This document shows, one piece after another, positions 51,747-60,902 of a stretch of DNA of 64,000 nt. Below the pieces are notes generated by a model. That model did no database searches. It worked only from the letters and a program-made list of their open reading frames with translations, and had not been told where the DNA came from. Within the stretch, counting starts at the first letter, position 1, and every line of letters begins with the position of its first letter. Source of the DNA: CBFHWU01 sp965659665 (lineage in GTDB: Bacteria > Bacteroidota > Bacteroidia > Flavobacteriales > Flavobacteriaceae); assembly GCA_965659665.1 (NCBI GenBank), contig CBFHWU010000027.1, positions 144,240 through 208,239 on the forward strand. Direction: 5' to 3'. Position numbers and translations under genes: made by a program.

Positions 51747-53257
51747 ATATTAGATTTAATGGATCGATAGGCTACAAAACCAAATCCAAAAAAAAGCAAC
51801 AAATGAAAGGGAAATAAGCCAAAATCTCCCTCATTACCCACAACAAAGGCACTGTACATACCAAATAAGAAGTAAAGCGCAAACAATCCCTCAATATATA
51901 TATTTTTTGAAATTTTTCTTTGGATGTATTTATTCTGTTTAAAATTGTCCCTAAACCTACTTAAGTTGAATTTAGGGGTCCGAATAAAATCACTTCTTTT
52001 TCTTCGATGACCTTCTAAAACTGCAAAAGAATTATGCACTGAAAATCCAATAGCAACAGCATAAAAAGTTACAAATGATTTTGTGAATTCAATAAAGTTG
52101 AGAAAACCTGAACCATGAATGCGTTTAAAAGTTTGCCAATAACAAATAAAGAAAATAACCGTACTCAAAATAAATAGGCTTGTAACATTAAAAAACCACT
52201 TGAAATGTCCCCACTCATTTTTGATGTATAACATGGGAACACTCAATATTGCCACCACCAAAACAGTGAGAAACATACTACTATTAAGCAAATGCATAAT
52301 AGCATGAAGGCGGGTTTTTAGATTAATATTTTTGGCGGTAAAAACTTTTCGTATCATTTTTTGAAAGTTTTCAGCTCCACCTTTATTCCATCTAAATTGT
52401 TGAGAACGAATAGCACTCATGACAACAGGTAATTCGGCAGGAGTTTCTACTTCTTCAAGATATTTAAACTTCCATCCTTTTAGTTGAGCGCGATAGCTTA
52501 GGTCAAGATCCTCAGTAAGTGTATCCCCTTCCCAATTTCCAGCATCTTGAATACATATTTTTCGCCATACTCCTGCGGTTCCATTAAAATTAATGAAATG
52601 ACCTCCGCTATTTCGTCCTACTTGTTCTAATGTAAAGTGCATATCAAGCGCAAATGCTTGAACTTTAGTCAGAATAGAATAATTACGATTGATATGTCCC
52701 CAACGCGTTTGAACGACTCCAATTTTGTCATTCTTAAAGTAGGGGACTGTTTTGAGTAGCCAATCTGATTTGGGCGTAAAATCTGCATCGAATATCGCAA
52801 TTAAATCCCCTTTGGCTGATTTAAGCCCTTCTTTTAGTGCGCCAGCTTTAAAACCTGTACGCAACTCTCTTCTGAAATGTACAATATCAATTCCTTGTTC
52901 TCGAATTCTCTTAATAGATTTGGAGGTTATTACTACAGATTCATCGGTAGAATCGTCCAAAACTTGAATTTCAAATTTATCTCGAGGATATTCAATCTTT
53001 GAAATGGTGTCTAACAAACGCTCAATAACATATATTTCGTTGAATACGGGTAGTTGAATAGTAACATAAGGGACTTCTAAATTATTATTTAAATCAAACT
53101 TTGGATCATCATCTGCGGTTGTTTTTTGCCGCAAATAATTAATCAACAAACTTAATTGACTAATACTGTAAATAAAGATCAAAAGAAGAGCAAGAGTGTA
53201 CACCCCCATTAAGAGGATAGAAAAGTAAATCAAAATGTTAGCCCATTCAAAAGCCAT
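51743..53257 (-). CDS. Membrane GT2 glycosyltransferase (cellulose-synthase-like)
   Basis: A 504-residue processive-type GT2. One N-terminal TM helix (~8-35) is followed by a GT-A domain with PVFNEIYVIERLLDTI, the UDP/Mg motif IFDADFTPKSDWL, LTEDLDLSYRAQLKGW with the catalytic TED, and QQFRWNKG (the QxxRW motif), then three to four C-terminal TM helices. It makes beta-linked glucosyl or mannosyl transfers to a lipid or polymer. It is 2 bp downstream of the second GT2, in the arsenosugar operon. Confidence 0.88.
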   Translation of the reverse strand: MAFEWANILIYFSILLMGVYTLALLLIFIYSISQLSLLINYLRQKTTADDDPKFDLNNNLEVPYVTIQLPVFNEIYVIERLLDTISKIEYPRDKFEIQVLDDSTDESVVITSKSIKRIREQGIDIVHFRRELRTGFKAGALKEGLKSAKGDLIAIFDADFTPKSDWLLKTVPYFKNDKIGVVQTRWGHINRNYSILTKVQAFALDMHFTLEQVGRNSGGHFINFNGTAGVWRKICIQDAGNWEGDTLTEDLDLSYRAQLKGWKFKYLEEVETPAELPVVMSAIRSQQFRWNKGGAENFQKMIRKVFTAKNINLKTRLHAIMHLLNSSMFLTVLVVAILSVPMLYIKNEWGHFKWFFNVTSLFILSTVIFFICYWQTFKRIHGSGFLNFIEFTKSFVTFYAVAIGFSVHNSFAVLEGHRRKRSDFIRTPKFNLSRFRDNFKQNKYIQRKISKNIYIEGLFALYFLFGMYSAFVVGNEGDFGLFPFHLLLFFGFGFVAYRSIKSNI

Positions 53258-53259
53258 TA

Positions 53260-53946
53260 TTATTTAAGGCTAAATTTGAAAATCCAAAATAGAATTTTTA
53301 CCCCCGCTAATATAACACCTTTTAACGTTCCAGACACTTTTGATTGACCAATTCTATTGCGATATTTTACAGGAACCTCACAATAGCTTATTTTACGCTT
53401 TATCACTTTCAACTGCATCTCTATTGTCCACCCATAAGTCTTGTCTTCCATTTCTAAAGATTTAAGAGTAGAAAATCGAATGGCGCGAAAAGGGCCCAAA
53501 TCTGTAAAAGTTGATCCAAAGAATAAGCGCATCAAAAAAGTAGCTAATCCATTTCCAAATACTTGAGGAACTGTCATCGATTTTTTTTCTCTTAGCGGTT
53601 TGACACGTGCACCGACAACAAAGTCTACTTTTTTATTAATGATCGGAGTTGTAATAGCGGTCAATTGTTCAGGATAATCAGAATAATCACCATCCAAAAA
53701 AACTACAATATCAGGTGGATTGTGTTCAATAAATTTGATTCCTTTCAAACAGGCATAACCATAACCTTTACGAGGCTCGTCAAGTACAATAGCACCAGCC
53801 TTAGACGCACAATCAGCGGTAGCATCCGTTGATCCATTATTGACGACTATGATTTCTTTAACAATATTAGGAATATCTGAAACAACAAGACCAATGGATT
53901 GTTCTTCGTTATAGGCAGGAATGATAACAGCTATGGAGGGATTCAA
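53260..53946 (-). CDS. GT2 glycosyltransferase (polyprenyl-phosphate-sugar-synthase-like)
   Basis: A 228-residue soluble GT-A enzyme. IPAYNEEQSIGLVVSDI opens the nucleotide site, VVNNGSTDAT and FLDGDYSDYPEQL (metal DxD) follow, and PVKYRNRIGQSKVSG is a late motif of the dolichyl-phosphate sugar synthase type. It could load a polyprenyl phosphate with a sugar for the GT-C enzyme at the operon end. It starts 4 bp after the polyferredoxin stop. Confidence 0.87.
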   Translation of the reverse strand: MNPSIAVIIPAYNEEQSIGLVVSDIPNIVKEIIVVNNGSTDATADCASKAGAIVLDEPRKGYGYACLKGIKFIEHNPPDIVVFLDGDYSDYPEQLTAITTPIINKKVDFVVGARVKPLREKKSMTVPQVFGNGLATFLMRLFFGSTFTDLGPFRAIRFSTLKSLEMEDKTYGWTIEMQLKVIKRKISYCEVPVKYRNRIGQSKVSGTLKGVILAGVKILFWIFKFSLK

Positions 53947-53950
53947 AAAA

Positions 53951-55501
53951 TTATTTTTTAAGTAAGTCTAATAATTTAGGATCATTCCCAAGTAATACAG
54001 CTTTGGGGTTAATTCTATTGGCATGGTGGTTATTTTCTAAATTTAACACACCTCTAGGGCATACAGCCGAACAAACTCCACAACCTACACAAGAAGATCG
54101 TACAATATTTTCTCCACGTTGGGCATAAGCTCTCACATCTATTCCCATTTCACAATAAGTAGAACAATTTCCACAGGATATACATTGTCCGCCATTGGTA
54201 GTAATACGAAACTTAGAAAATAAGCGCTGTTGTAATCCCAAAATTGCAGCCATTGGGCAACCAAATCTGCACCACACGCGACTCCCCAACAATGGATAAA
54301 ACCCTACTCCAATAACCCCACTAAATGCTGCTCCAATTCCAAAGCCATACCATTCACGTAGCTGATAACTGTTTAAATAAAACAAGTATTTTTCATCGTT
54401 GGTATTATTAAAAAGCATCATGCTAACCACAATTAATCCTAAAGTAGACATTGTAAACAAAGCATCTTTATCCAGTTCATGGCGTTTGTATACTAAAATG
54501 ACCACTATAATAGATACTATAAAAATTGAAGTACCCCAAACAAATTGATTTTGAGTGATGATGTTTGATCCAGGTGCTTTGGCTAAAAAAGAATAAATTA
54601 CCGCTAAAGTCATGACCACAACAAAAAATAAAACCAAATGAATGCTCCATCTTTCAAATTTCCAAACGGTTTTTTTTTTGCTCGATAAATGACGAAATGG
54701 ATCTCCTGCTGTTTCGGCCAATCCTCCACATCCACATACCCAAGAGCAATACCAACGTTTGCCGTAAAAATAGGTCAGCACAGGAGAAATAATAAAAATC
54801 ATGGCTAACCCAAAGATCAACATAAAGAGTCCTAATTGATCACCCTGTAAAAGATTTTTCAAATGCCAATCATAAAAAAAATCATAATCCAAGGGCCACA
54901 TGTTTTTTAAATCTTTCCCAAAATAGGGTTTGTTGGGATGAAGTTGAGCTAATATTTCAGGAATTAAAAAAGCAAAACCCAATTGAAAAAACATGACCGA
55001 TAGAGTGCGTATAACTTGATAACGATTATGTTGATATTTTCGAATATACTTATATCCAAAAAGTAAAATGGCCAAAGTGTAAAGCGTACCGTAAACAAAC
55101 CATTGTGTGGCCGTATTTCCGTTCAATAGTATACTTAGAGGATCAAAAAAAGAGACCAACCCCCTATTGGAAGTACCGTTCTGGCTTAATCCTAAAGTTT
55201 CAGGATACCAATATAAAACAACATAGAATGCGGTAAGAATTACACCTAATACCCATGCTCCTAAGCCTTTTGATGAAATGGATTTAAACCAAACCCCATT
55301 ATTTTTTATTCCAGCTAATTTGATGTCATATAAAAAATGTGTATGTACCACACTACCTAAGATCAACAAAAAAAGCGATATGTAAAGTTTCCATGGGGGT
55401 TGAGAAGTGTTTTCAAACATAGAAAATAGCATAAGTGCTAAACCTAAAAAACCAACACTTAGGCTTGAAAGTTTCAGAATCGAAGGGGATATTTTTTTCA
55501 T
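53951..55501 (-). CDS. Membrane polyferredoxin (NapH/RdxA-like 4Fe-4S protein)
   Basis: A 516-residue protein with about nine to eleven TM helices. Cysteine motifs lie at CSWVCGCGGLAET (~250) and CRFGCPMAA (~410) near the membrane, and two [4Fe-4S] motifs near the C-terminus: CISCGNCSTYC and CVGCGVCSAVCPRG. This NapH-like design passes electrons through the inner membrane. It overlaps the FAD oxidoreductase gene by 4 bp, so they probably act together. In this operon it may feed reductant to ArsS or arsenic reduction; that link is inference. Confidence 0.88.
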   Translation of the reverse strand: MKKISPSILKLSSLSVGFLGLALMLFSMFENTSQPPWKLYISLFLLILGSVVHTHFLYDIKLAGIKNNGVWFKSISSKGLGAWVLGVILTAFYVVLYWYPETLGLSQNGTSNRGLVSFFDPLSILLNGNTATQWFVYGTLYTLAILLFGYKYIRKYQHNRYQVIRTLSVMFFQLGFAFLIPEILAQLHPNKPYFGKDLKNMWPLDYDFFYDWHLKNLLQGDQLGLFMLIFGLAMIFIISPVLTYFYGKRWYCSWVCGCGGLAETAGDPFRHLSSKKKTVWKFERWSIHLVLFFVVVMTLAVIYSFLAKAPGSNIITQNQFVWGTSIFIVSIIVVILVYKRHELDKDALFTMSTLGLIVVSMMLFNNTNDEKYLFYLNSYQLREWYGFGIGAAFSGVIGVGFYPLLGSRVWCRFGCPMAAILGLQQRLFSKFRITTNGGQCISCGNCSTYCEMGIDVRAYAQRGENIVRSSCVGCGVCSAVCPRGVLNLENNHHANRINPKAVLLGNDPKLLDLLKK

Positions 55502-56778
55502 ATAAGTTGAATTTGTGCTTCTAATGATTGTTGAATTTTCCGAATAGGAAAGCGAAAAAATTCTGGATCAAAATGCGCTTCCTTAAGATGGGCAATAACG
55601 TATTGAACAGCCACTTTTTCGGATAACCAACGATCAAACGTTTCGTGACGCATACGAATTCCAAAAGTATTAATTCCTAAAAAATCGCCTGATTCTTTAT
55701 GAAAAGCTAAACGAATGGCAGTGTTCCCATTTTGCCAATAAAGCTGTTTTTCGTAATCTCGAGGTTGGGCAAAAACCCAGCCATAGGTTTGATATTCAAT
55801 ATCAAAAAATTTTGCTGAATTGAACCAATTTCCAGGATTGTAGACAGTTTTGTTTCCGACAATGGTTTGAGCAACACTTTCGCCCATCATACGCCCTGTA
55901 TACCAAACGGCTTCAATGGGTCTTCGCAAACCTATAGGTTGTGTTTGTTCAGCACAATCCCCAATGGCATAAATGTCCTTACAACTGGTTTCAAGATATT
56001 GGTTAACCAAAACGCCTTTTCCAAGTTCAATGCTACTTTCCAATAAAAAATCCACATTTGGACTTACCCCTGCGGTAAGGCCTACCCATTGACAAGGGAT
56101 TACATCCCCCTTATCTGTAATTACGGATTTAACCTCATTCTTAGAATTCCCCTGAATTTCTACCAAATTAGTAGATAACCTTAAATCGATACCATGATCT
56201 ACAATATGATGATTGATCATTTTAGATTCTTTCTTTGGAAGTATATTATTCCAAAAGCTTGATTCGCGTACTAAAAAGCTTACCGTTTTCCCTCTACTGA
56301 GGAGCATTTCAGCGAGCTCAATCCCAATAAGTCCGCCCCCTACAACAACTGCATGTTTGATAGAACTTGTCGCTTTTTCTAATGCTTCCAAATCTTGCTT
56401 ATGATATAAACCTCTAACCCCCTTTAGGTCTTGCCCAGGCCAACCAAACTTGTTAGGTTTTGATCCTGATGCAACAATCAATACATCAAATGATAGCCTT
56501 GTATTGTCAGTAAAAAGGAGTTCTTTATTTGAAGTATCTACATGATGAACTCGTCCTTTTTTTAATTCAATATTATTATTGCTCCAATATTTATTTTCAT
56601 AAGGTTGGGTATGTTCAAATTTCATATGTCCCATGTACACATACATCAGTGCGGTACGAGAAAAAAAATAATCACTTTCGTCAGAAACAACCGTGATTCT
56701 ATCATGACTTAATTTTCGCAAATGTTGGGCTGCAGTGGTTCCTGCTATTCCATTTCCTATGATGATGACATGTCTCAT
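55498..56778 (-). CDS. FAD/NAD(P)-dependent oxidoreductase
   Basis: About 426 residues from ATG 56778 (MRHVIIIGNGIAGTTAAQHL). The first Rossmann motif GNGIAGTTAA binds FAD, VVVGGGLIGIELAEML binds NAD(P)H and DIYAIGDCAEQ is the FAD ribityl motif, as in ferredoxin/rubredoxin/nitrite reductase-type enzymes. There is no Cys redox pair like that of thioredoxin reductase. It overlaps DUF547 and the polyferredoxin by 4 bp on each side. It is likely to pass electrons between NAD(P)H and the polyferredoxin. Confidence 0.9.
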   Translation of the reverse strand: MRHVIIIGNGIAGTTAAQHLRKLSHDRITVVSDESDYFFSRTALMYVYMGHMKFEHTQPYENKYWSNNNIELKKGRVHHVDTSNKELLFTDNTRLSFDVLIVASGSKPNKFGWPGQDLKGVRGLYHKQDLEALEKATSSIKHAVVVGGGLIGIELAEMLLSRGKTVSFLVRESSFWNNILPKKESKMINHHIVDHGIDLRLSTNLVEIQGNSKNEVKSVITDKGDVIPCQWVGLTAGVSPNVDFLLESSIELGKGVLVNQYLETSCKDIYAIGDCAEQTQPIGLRRPIEAVWYTGRMMGESVAQTIVGNKTVYNPGNWFNSAKFFDIEYQTYGWVFAQPRDYEKQLYWQNGNTAIRLAFHKESGDFLGINTFGIRMRHETFDRWLSEKVAVQYVIAHLKEAHFDPEFFRFPIRKIQQSLEAQIQLI

Positions 56779-57470
56779 TTTGGTTTGTTTAAAGACCAAT
56801 TATACGACTTGAATCGAATTTTTGATTGGTCATTTAGGGGTTCGGCAAGGTATAAATTTAAGAAATCTATTAAATTTCCATCCTCAGTAAAATCTTCTTC
56901 AAACCATTTAAATATTTTGGAAAGGTACACAACGTCTTTATCAAAACTGTTTTTTGACGTATCGGATAAAAAGGAAAGGGTAGCATGGTTGAGTTGCTCC
57001 TCAAGAGTTTTTGATTCAAAAGCTTCTCTAAAAAGGTTCGGACAAGAAACAGAAGCACAGTTAATAGCAAAGTGAATCCTAGGTTCATTCATTTTGCGAA
57101 GTATATCGTGTTCAATTGTATGTAAATTATATTTTTTCTCACCAATGAATATAAAATCTCTTTTCCAAGGATTGATTAAAAATAATATGGAAGGTAAAGG
57201 ATAATGGTCTATGATAAGCTCAACGGTAAACGCATTATAAGCATTTATCCAATATGAAAGTACCTCATCATTACTCCAGTTTTCATTCGGTGGATTCCTA
57301 CTCAGCTTGATGAGGTAGTCATCGAGTTGATACTGATCTTTTTTCCATTTAATGTAATCTACTTCTCCACTACTATTGACGTAGGTTTGCAGTAATTTGG
57401 TCCAATCTTCATGTGTGGGTTGGGCAGCTATCGTTAAGGTAAAAAAGAGAAATAAGGGTATAATTTTCAT
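56775..57470 (-). CDS. DUF547 family secreted protein
   Basis: About 231 residues from ATG 57470 (MKIIPLFLFFTLTIAAQ), with a Sec signal peptide cut after AAQ. The DUF547 domain has VLSYWINAYNAFTVELIIDHYP, and RIHFAINCASVSCPNLFREAF contains the conserved cysteines and a likely active-site region. DUF547 folds resemble papain-like/transglutaminase-type enzymes, but no activity is established that I know of. It is 10 bp after the ArsM gene, a recurring neighbour as I recall it of arsenosugar sets. Periplasmic. Confidence 0.85.
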   Translation of the reverse strand: MKIIPLFLFFTLTIAAQPTHEDWTKLLQTYVNSSGEVDYIKWKKDQYQLDDYLIKLSRNPPNENWSNDEVLSYWINAYNAFTVELIIDHYPLPSILFLINPWKRDFIFIGEKKYNLHTIEHDILRKMNEPRIHFAINCASVSCPNLFREAFESKTLEEQLNHATLSFLSDTSKNSFDKDVVYLSKIFKWFEEDFTEDGNLIDFLNLYLAEPLNDQSKIRFKSYNWSLNKPK

Positions 57471-57480
57471 GACCAAAACA

Positions 57481-58449
57481 TTAACAACATCCTCCACCGT
57501 CGTAGTGAAAAGTTGAAGGACTTATAAAGATATCTTTTCGATTTAAATCACTTAAATTTTTTGCTGTTTTATCACAAATTGATAAGGGTTGATTTTGAAC
57601 AAGTACATGACCTTTTTGGTCATCATAAAATTCTTTATCACCAAAATAAATGGCACTTTTTCCTGTAAATACGCAAGGTCCATCCTCAGGCATTGGATCT
57701 TTAAATGCACATACTTCAATACTTTCGATATAAATTCTTTCAATAGTGGGGTAGTGGTTGGCGTCCAAAATTCGATAAGGTCGTCGACTTCTAATTTCTA
57801 TAGTTCCAAATCCAATATCGGTGAGCATTTTCACATAATGATCGATGGGAATAGCTCCTGACAAGCACAGTGCTCTTAGTTTTTCGTCATTTCTTAAAGT
57901 GTTATTCATGGTTTGTTCACACACAGGATCACTCATGACCAATCGACCATTTGGTTTTAATACACGGTACATTTCGGCTAAAGCTTTTTTTAACTCATCA
58001 GTTTTGAAAATATTAAACAAACAATTTTGTGCAGCAACATCGATACTTTGATCCTCAATGGGAAGTGCGAGTGCGTCACCATGACGTAAATCGACAAAAT
58101 CCGATGAAAACCATTCATTTTCTTTTTCTGCGGTTTTAAAATTTTCTTTAGAAGCGCGAAGCATTTCGTCAACAATGTCTACTCCAATGACGCCATTTTG
58201 TTGTCTTGAAAAATAAGCAAATTGCAAGAGTTCCATTCCGCCTCCTACTCCTACATATAATATTTTGGGTTGTTTGTTTAAGTCTCGTGGATGTACTGTG
58301 GACCCGCAACCATAGTTCATGTCCAACATGATTTTTGGTATGCTTAGTCCTGGAAGTTCCCAAATAGGATTTGTGGTACAACAAAGTCCAACATCAGGGG
58401 TAAGGGCAGCATTTTTGTAAAGCGTTTTGGTGGTATCTAAATAGCTCAT
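57481..58449 (-). CDS. arsM: Arsenite methyltransferase ArsM of the arsenosugar type
   Basis: A 322-residue SAM-dependent methyltransferase. The SAM motif ILYVGVGGGMELLQFA (63-78) is followed by DVAAQNCLFNIF and MYRVLKPNGRLVMSDPV. Cysteines at 48 (MNYGCGS), 143 (AAQNCLFN) and 195 (RALCLSGAIP) align in pattern with the three arsenic-binding cysteines of classical ArsM, and more occur at 23-24, 247 and 259. The C-terminal tail ends GGGCC. Product would be dimethylarsenite for ArsS. It overlaps the PNP gene by 4 bp. Confidence 0.9.
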   Translation of the reverse strand: MSYLDTTKTLYKNAALTPDVGLCCTTNPIWELPGLSIPKIMLDMNYGCGSTVHPRDLNKQPKILYVGVGGGMELLQFAYFSRQQNGVIGVDIVDEMLRASKENFKTAEKENEWFSSDFVDLRHGDALALPIEDQSIDVAAQNCLFNIFKTDELKKALAEMYRVLKPNGRLVMSDPVCEQTMNNTLRNDEKLRALCLSGAIPIDHYVKMLTDIGFGTIEIRSRRPYRILDANHYPTIERIYIESIEVCAFKDPMPEDGPCVFTGKSAIYFGDKEFYDDQKGHVLVQNQPLSICDKTAKNLSDLNRKDIFISPSTFHYDGGGCC

Positions 58450-59261
58450 AGGAGTTTAAGAGTTTCTACAAATATTTGGGTGAGTTTAGGTTCTGCGTTT
58501 TTAGCTAAGGTAATAATTTCAGGTACATTTATAGGCTGTAAGTTTTTTGGATCACATTCATCCGTCAAAACTGAAATGGCAGCACAGGGTAATTTGAGAT
58601 GGTTCGAAACAATGACTTCGGGAACAGTGGACATTCCTACCGAATCTGCGCCAATGATTTGTAACATTCGATATTCAGATCTTGTTTCTAGGTGAGGGCC
58701 CACTACAGCAGCATATACGCCCACATTGAGCTTAATTTTTTGCATGGCAGCAGTTTGAATCAATATATTATTAAGATGTGTGCTGTATGGTGTGCTCATA
58801 TCCACAAACCGTTCACCAAATTTTTCAACCCCTTTGAAAGCCAATGGTGACCCTCCTTGTAAGTTAATATGATCTTCAATAAGCATTAACTCTCCTTTTT
58901 TGTAGGAAGGATTAATGGCACCAGATGCATTACTTATCAACAACTGCTGAATCCCTAACCCATGCAACACACGGATAGGAAATGTAATCTCAAATAGATC
59001 ATACCCTTCATATAGATGGAAGCGACCTTGCATGACCAAAACTCTTTTGGTTCCTAATATTCCATAATGCAACTTCCCTTTGTGATATTCGACCAATGAA
59101 GATGGAAAAAAAGGAATTTGATTATAACTAATAGATTGAATAATTTCAATGTGATGAACTAAATCACCGAGTCCAGTACCTAAAATAATTCCAATTTCTG
59201 GGGCCTCAATTTTTTTATCCTTAAGATACAAAATTGCTTCTTGAAGTTGTTCATTAATCAT
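58446..59261 (-). CDS. Purine nucleoside phosphorylase
   Basis: A 271-residue trimeric-type PNP. IGIILGTGLGDLVHHI opens the phosphate site, MQGRFHLYEGYDL and LLISNASGAINPSY form the purine/ribose pocket, and MSTVPEVIVSNHLKLPCAAISVLTDECD ends the core (spanning ~220-248). It phosphorolyses purine nucleosides. In an arsenosugar setting it could remove adenine from the arsenical adenosine made by ArsS, leaving the sugar phosphate for glycosylation; that role is inferred. It overlaps neighbours by 4 and 8 bp. Confidence 0.92.
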   Translation of the reverse strand: MINEQLQEAILYLKDKKIEAPEIGIILGTGLGDLVHHIEIIQSISYNQIPFFPSSLVEYHKGKLHYGILGTKRVLVMQGRFHLYEGYDLFEITFPIRVLHGLGIQQLLISNASGAINPSYKKGELMLIEDHINLQGGSPLAFKGVEKFGERFVDMSTPYSTHLNNILIQTAAMQKIKLNVGVYAAVVGPHLETRSEYRMLQIIGADSVGMSTVPEVIVSNHLKLPCAAISVLTDECDPKNLQPINVPEIITLAKNAEPKLTQIFVETLKLL

Positions 59262-59847
59262 ATACAGTATTTAATAAATGTTTAAAATTTTGTAGGTCTT
59301 TAAAAGTGTCAATGTCTGATTTTGGCGCTAAGATACAAGTGTTTAGTGTGGAAACTTTATTGAGCGTTTGTTGAAATACCGTGTTAGTACTCCAAGAAAT
59401 ATTCTCGAAAATTCCAAAAGGAACAGAATTGAGTCCAATAAGATAGTACCCTCCATCATGTGCTGGTCCTATAACAACATCATATTTGTTTAAAGAAAGA
59501 AACGCTTTGTTTAAAATGTCGTCATTTATTTCTGGCAAGTCGCTTCCGATAAGAATTTGTTTTTGACAACCCTTTTGAAGTCCGTCTTTAAAAGCATTGT
59601 GCATACGTTCCCCTAAGTTTTTTCCTTTTTGAATGGATGTTGGATAAGCACTAAAAAGCGACAAGTCATCGATTGGTTCGTTGGAATAAATAGCGACTTC
59701 AGCGTCGAGTTCTTGTATTGCATCAAGGGTGATGGCTAATAACGCATGGTACACCTTTAGGGCATTTTGATCTCCTATATCTTTGGCAAGTCGGGTTTTC
59801 ACTTTCCCAGCGACAGGATTTTTCACAAAGACAATAAGTCTTTTCAT
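59254..59847 (-). CDS. TIGR04282-type arsenosugar-associated glycosyltransferase (CofC-like fold)
   Basis: About 197 residues from ATG 59847 (MKRLIVFVKNPVAGKVKTRLA), the start of the CofC-like nucleotidyl/glycosyltransferase fold. IGSDLPEINDDIL is the metal/nucleotide motif and VIGPAHDGGYYLIGL the catalytic HDGGY motif. The family is described as arsenosugar-biosynthesis glycosyltransferase (TIGR04282). It may act on the ribose-1-phosphate product. ATGA overlap with arsS (4 bp) and 8 bp with PNP. Confidence 0.87.
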   Translation of the reverse strand: MKRLIVFVKNPVAGKVKTRLAKDIGDQNALKVYHALLAITLDAIQELDAEVAIYSNEPIDDLSLFSAYPTSIQKGKNLGERMHNAFKDGLQKGCQKQILIGSDLPEINDDILNKAFLSLNKYDVVIGPAHDGGYYLIGLNSVPFGIFENISWSTNTVFQQTLNKVSTLNTCILAPKSDIDTFKDLQNFKHLLNTVYD

Positions 59848-60902
59848 ATCTCTAGTGCTCCTTGACAACTACTTCCTGAGCCAGCTGTGCATCCATAACA
59901 ATGTTGTGAAACTCGAATACATCTATCCTCAAGTTTTTGAGGATTAACATCTTTGATATGCTGAATATCTCCTTGTATTTTTAAGGAAAGCATTTGATTA
60001 AAGTCACAATCATATAACAAACCATCCCATCCAACGGAAAGCGTGTGGGTACACATGACTTGGTCAAGTGCTTTGGGATTAAAAGCTGAAACAAGCTCAT
60101 GCATATAATCTTCATAATTTTCGGAAGCTATTAAGTATTCTAAAAAACGACTAATTGGCAAATTTGTAATGGTAAAGAGTTGATTAAATACTATGTTAAA
60201 GTCTTGTTTTAAGGATTTTTTAAAATCAAGTTCTAACTGTTTTTGATTTCCAGGCAGAAATGCTCCAGCGGGATTGTAGACCAGATCAAGTTGAAGTTTG
60301 CTTTCAGGAACACCATATCCAACGGCATTAAGTTTTTTTAAAGCCTCAATTGAGCGATCAAAAACCCCGTTGCCACGTTGTCGGTCTGTTTTTTCTTTTC
60401 GATAAAAAGGGAGAGAAGATACAACGTGAAGTTGGTGTTGGGCAAAAAACTCAGGCAAATCGTAAAATTTTTTATTCGCTAACAAAATGGTTAGGTTAGA
60501 TCGCACAATGATATCCTTTACTTTTGTTTTACGAGCTTCTTGAATAAACCAACGAAAATGAGGATTCATTTCGGGTGCTCCTCCCGTCAAATCTAAAGTG
60601 CGAATATTGTTTTGATCCAAAACCGCTAGGCAATCCTTTAGAGTTTCTCTACTCATAATTTCCTTTCGGTCAGGGCCTGCGTCTACATGGCAGTGTGCAC
60701 ATGTCTGATTACACATATAGCCCAAATTCAATTGAAGTATTTCTAGAGATTTGGTTTTTAAAGGACTTTTCTGGGTGGCTAAAATTTTTTGTTCAAATGG
60801 GACAAGATTCCCATCTTTAAAAATCCCATTGGATAAAAAATCCAATTGGTTTTTGGGGTTTGCAAGAGAATTGGCTCTTGACTTTAATGATTTGATAGGC
60901 AT
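59844..60902 (-). CDS. arsS: Radical SAM arsenosugar enzyme ArsS
   Basis: A 352-residue radical SAM protein. The cluster motif is LGYMCNQTCAHCHVDAGPDR (Cys64, Cys68, Cys71; CX3CX2C), followed by LDLTGGAPEMNPHF, the SAM-binding GGAPE motif. The C-terminal Cys-rich domain (TIGR04167/DUF3641 type) has CTHTLSVGWDGLLYDCDFNQ and CYGCTAGSGSSCQG (Cys335, 338, 346). ArsS joins dimethylarsenic to the 5'-deoxyadenosyl group, producing the arsenosugar core. It overlaps the CofC-like gene by 4 bp and the peroxidase-like gene by 1 bp. Confidence 0.93.
   Translation of the reverse strand: MPIKSLKSRANSLANPKNQLDFLSNGIFKDGNLVPFEQKILATQKSPLKTKSLEILQLNLGYMCNQTCAHCHVDAGPDRKEIMSRETLKDCLAVLDQNNIRTLDLTGGAPEMNPHFRWFIQEARKTKVKDIIVRSNLTILLANKKFYDLPEFFAQHQLHVVSSLPFYRKEKTDRQRGNGVFDRSIEALKKLNAVGYGVPESKLQLDLVYNPAGAFLPGNQKQLELDFKKSLKQDFNIVFNQLFTITNLPISRFLEYLIASENYEDYMHELVSAFNPKALDQVMCTHTLSVGWDGLLYDCDFNQMLSLKIQGDIQHIKDVNPQKLEDRCIRVSQHCYGCTAGSGSSCQGALEI

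Noticed and set aside
57481..58449. Generic ubiE-type methyltransferase
   Set aside because: The three ArsM-pattern cysteines and the adjacent arsS and CofC-like genes specify the arsenic type.
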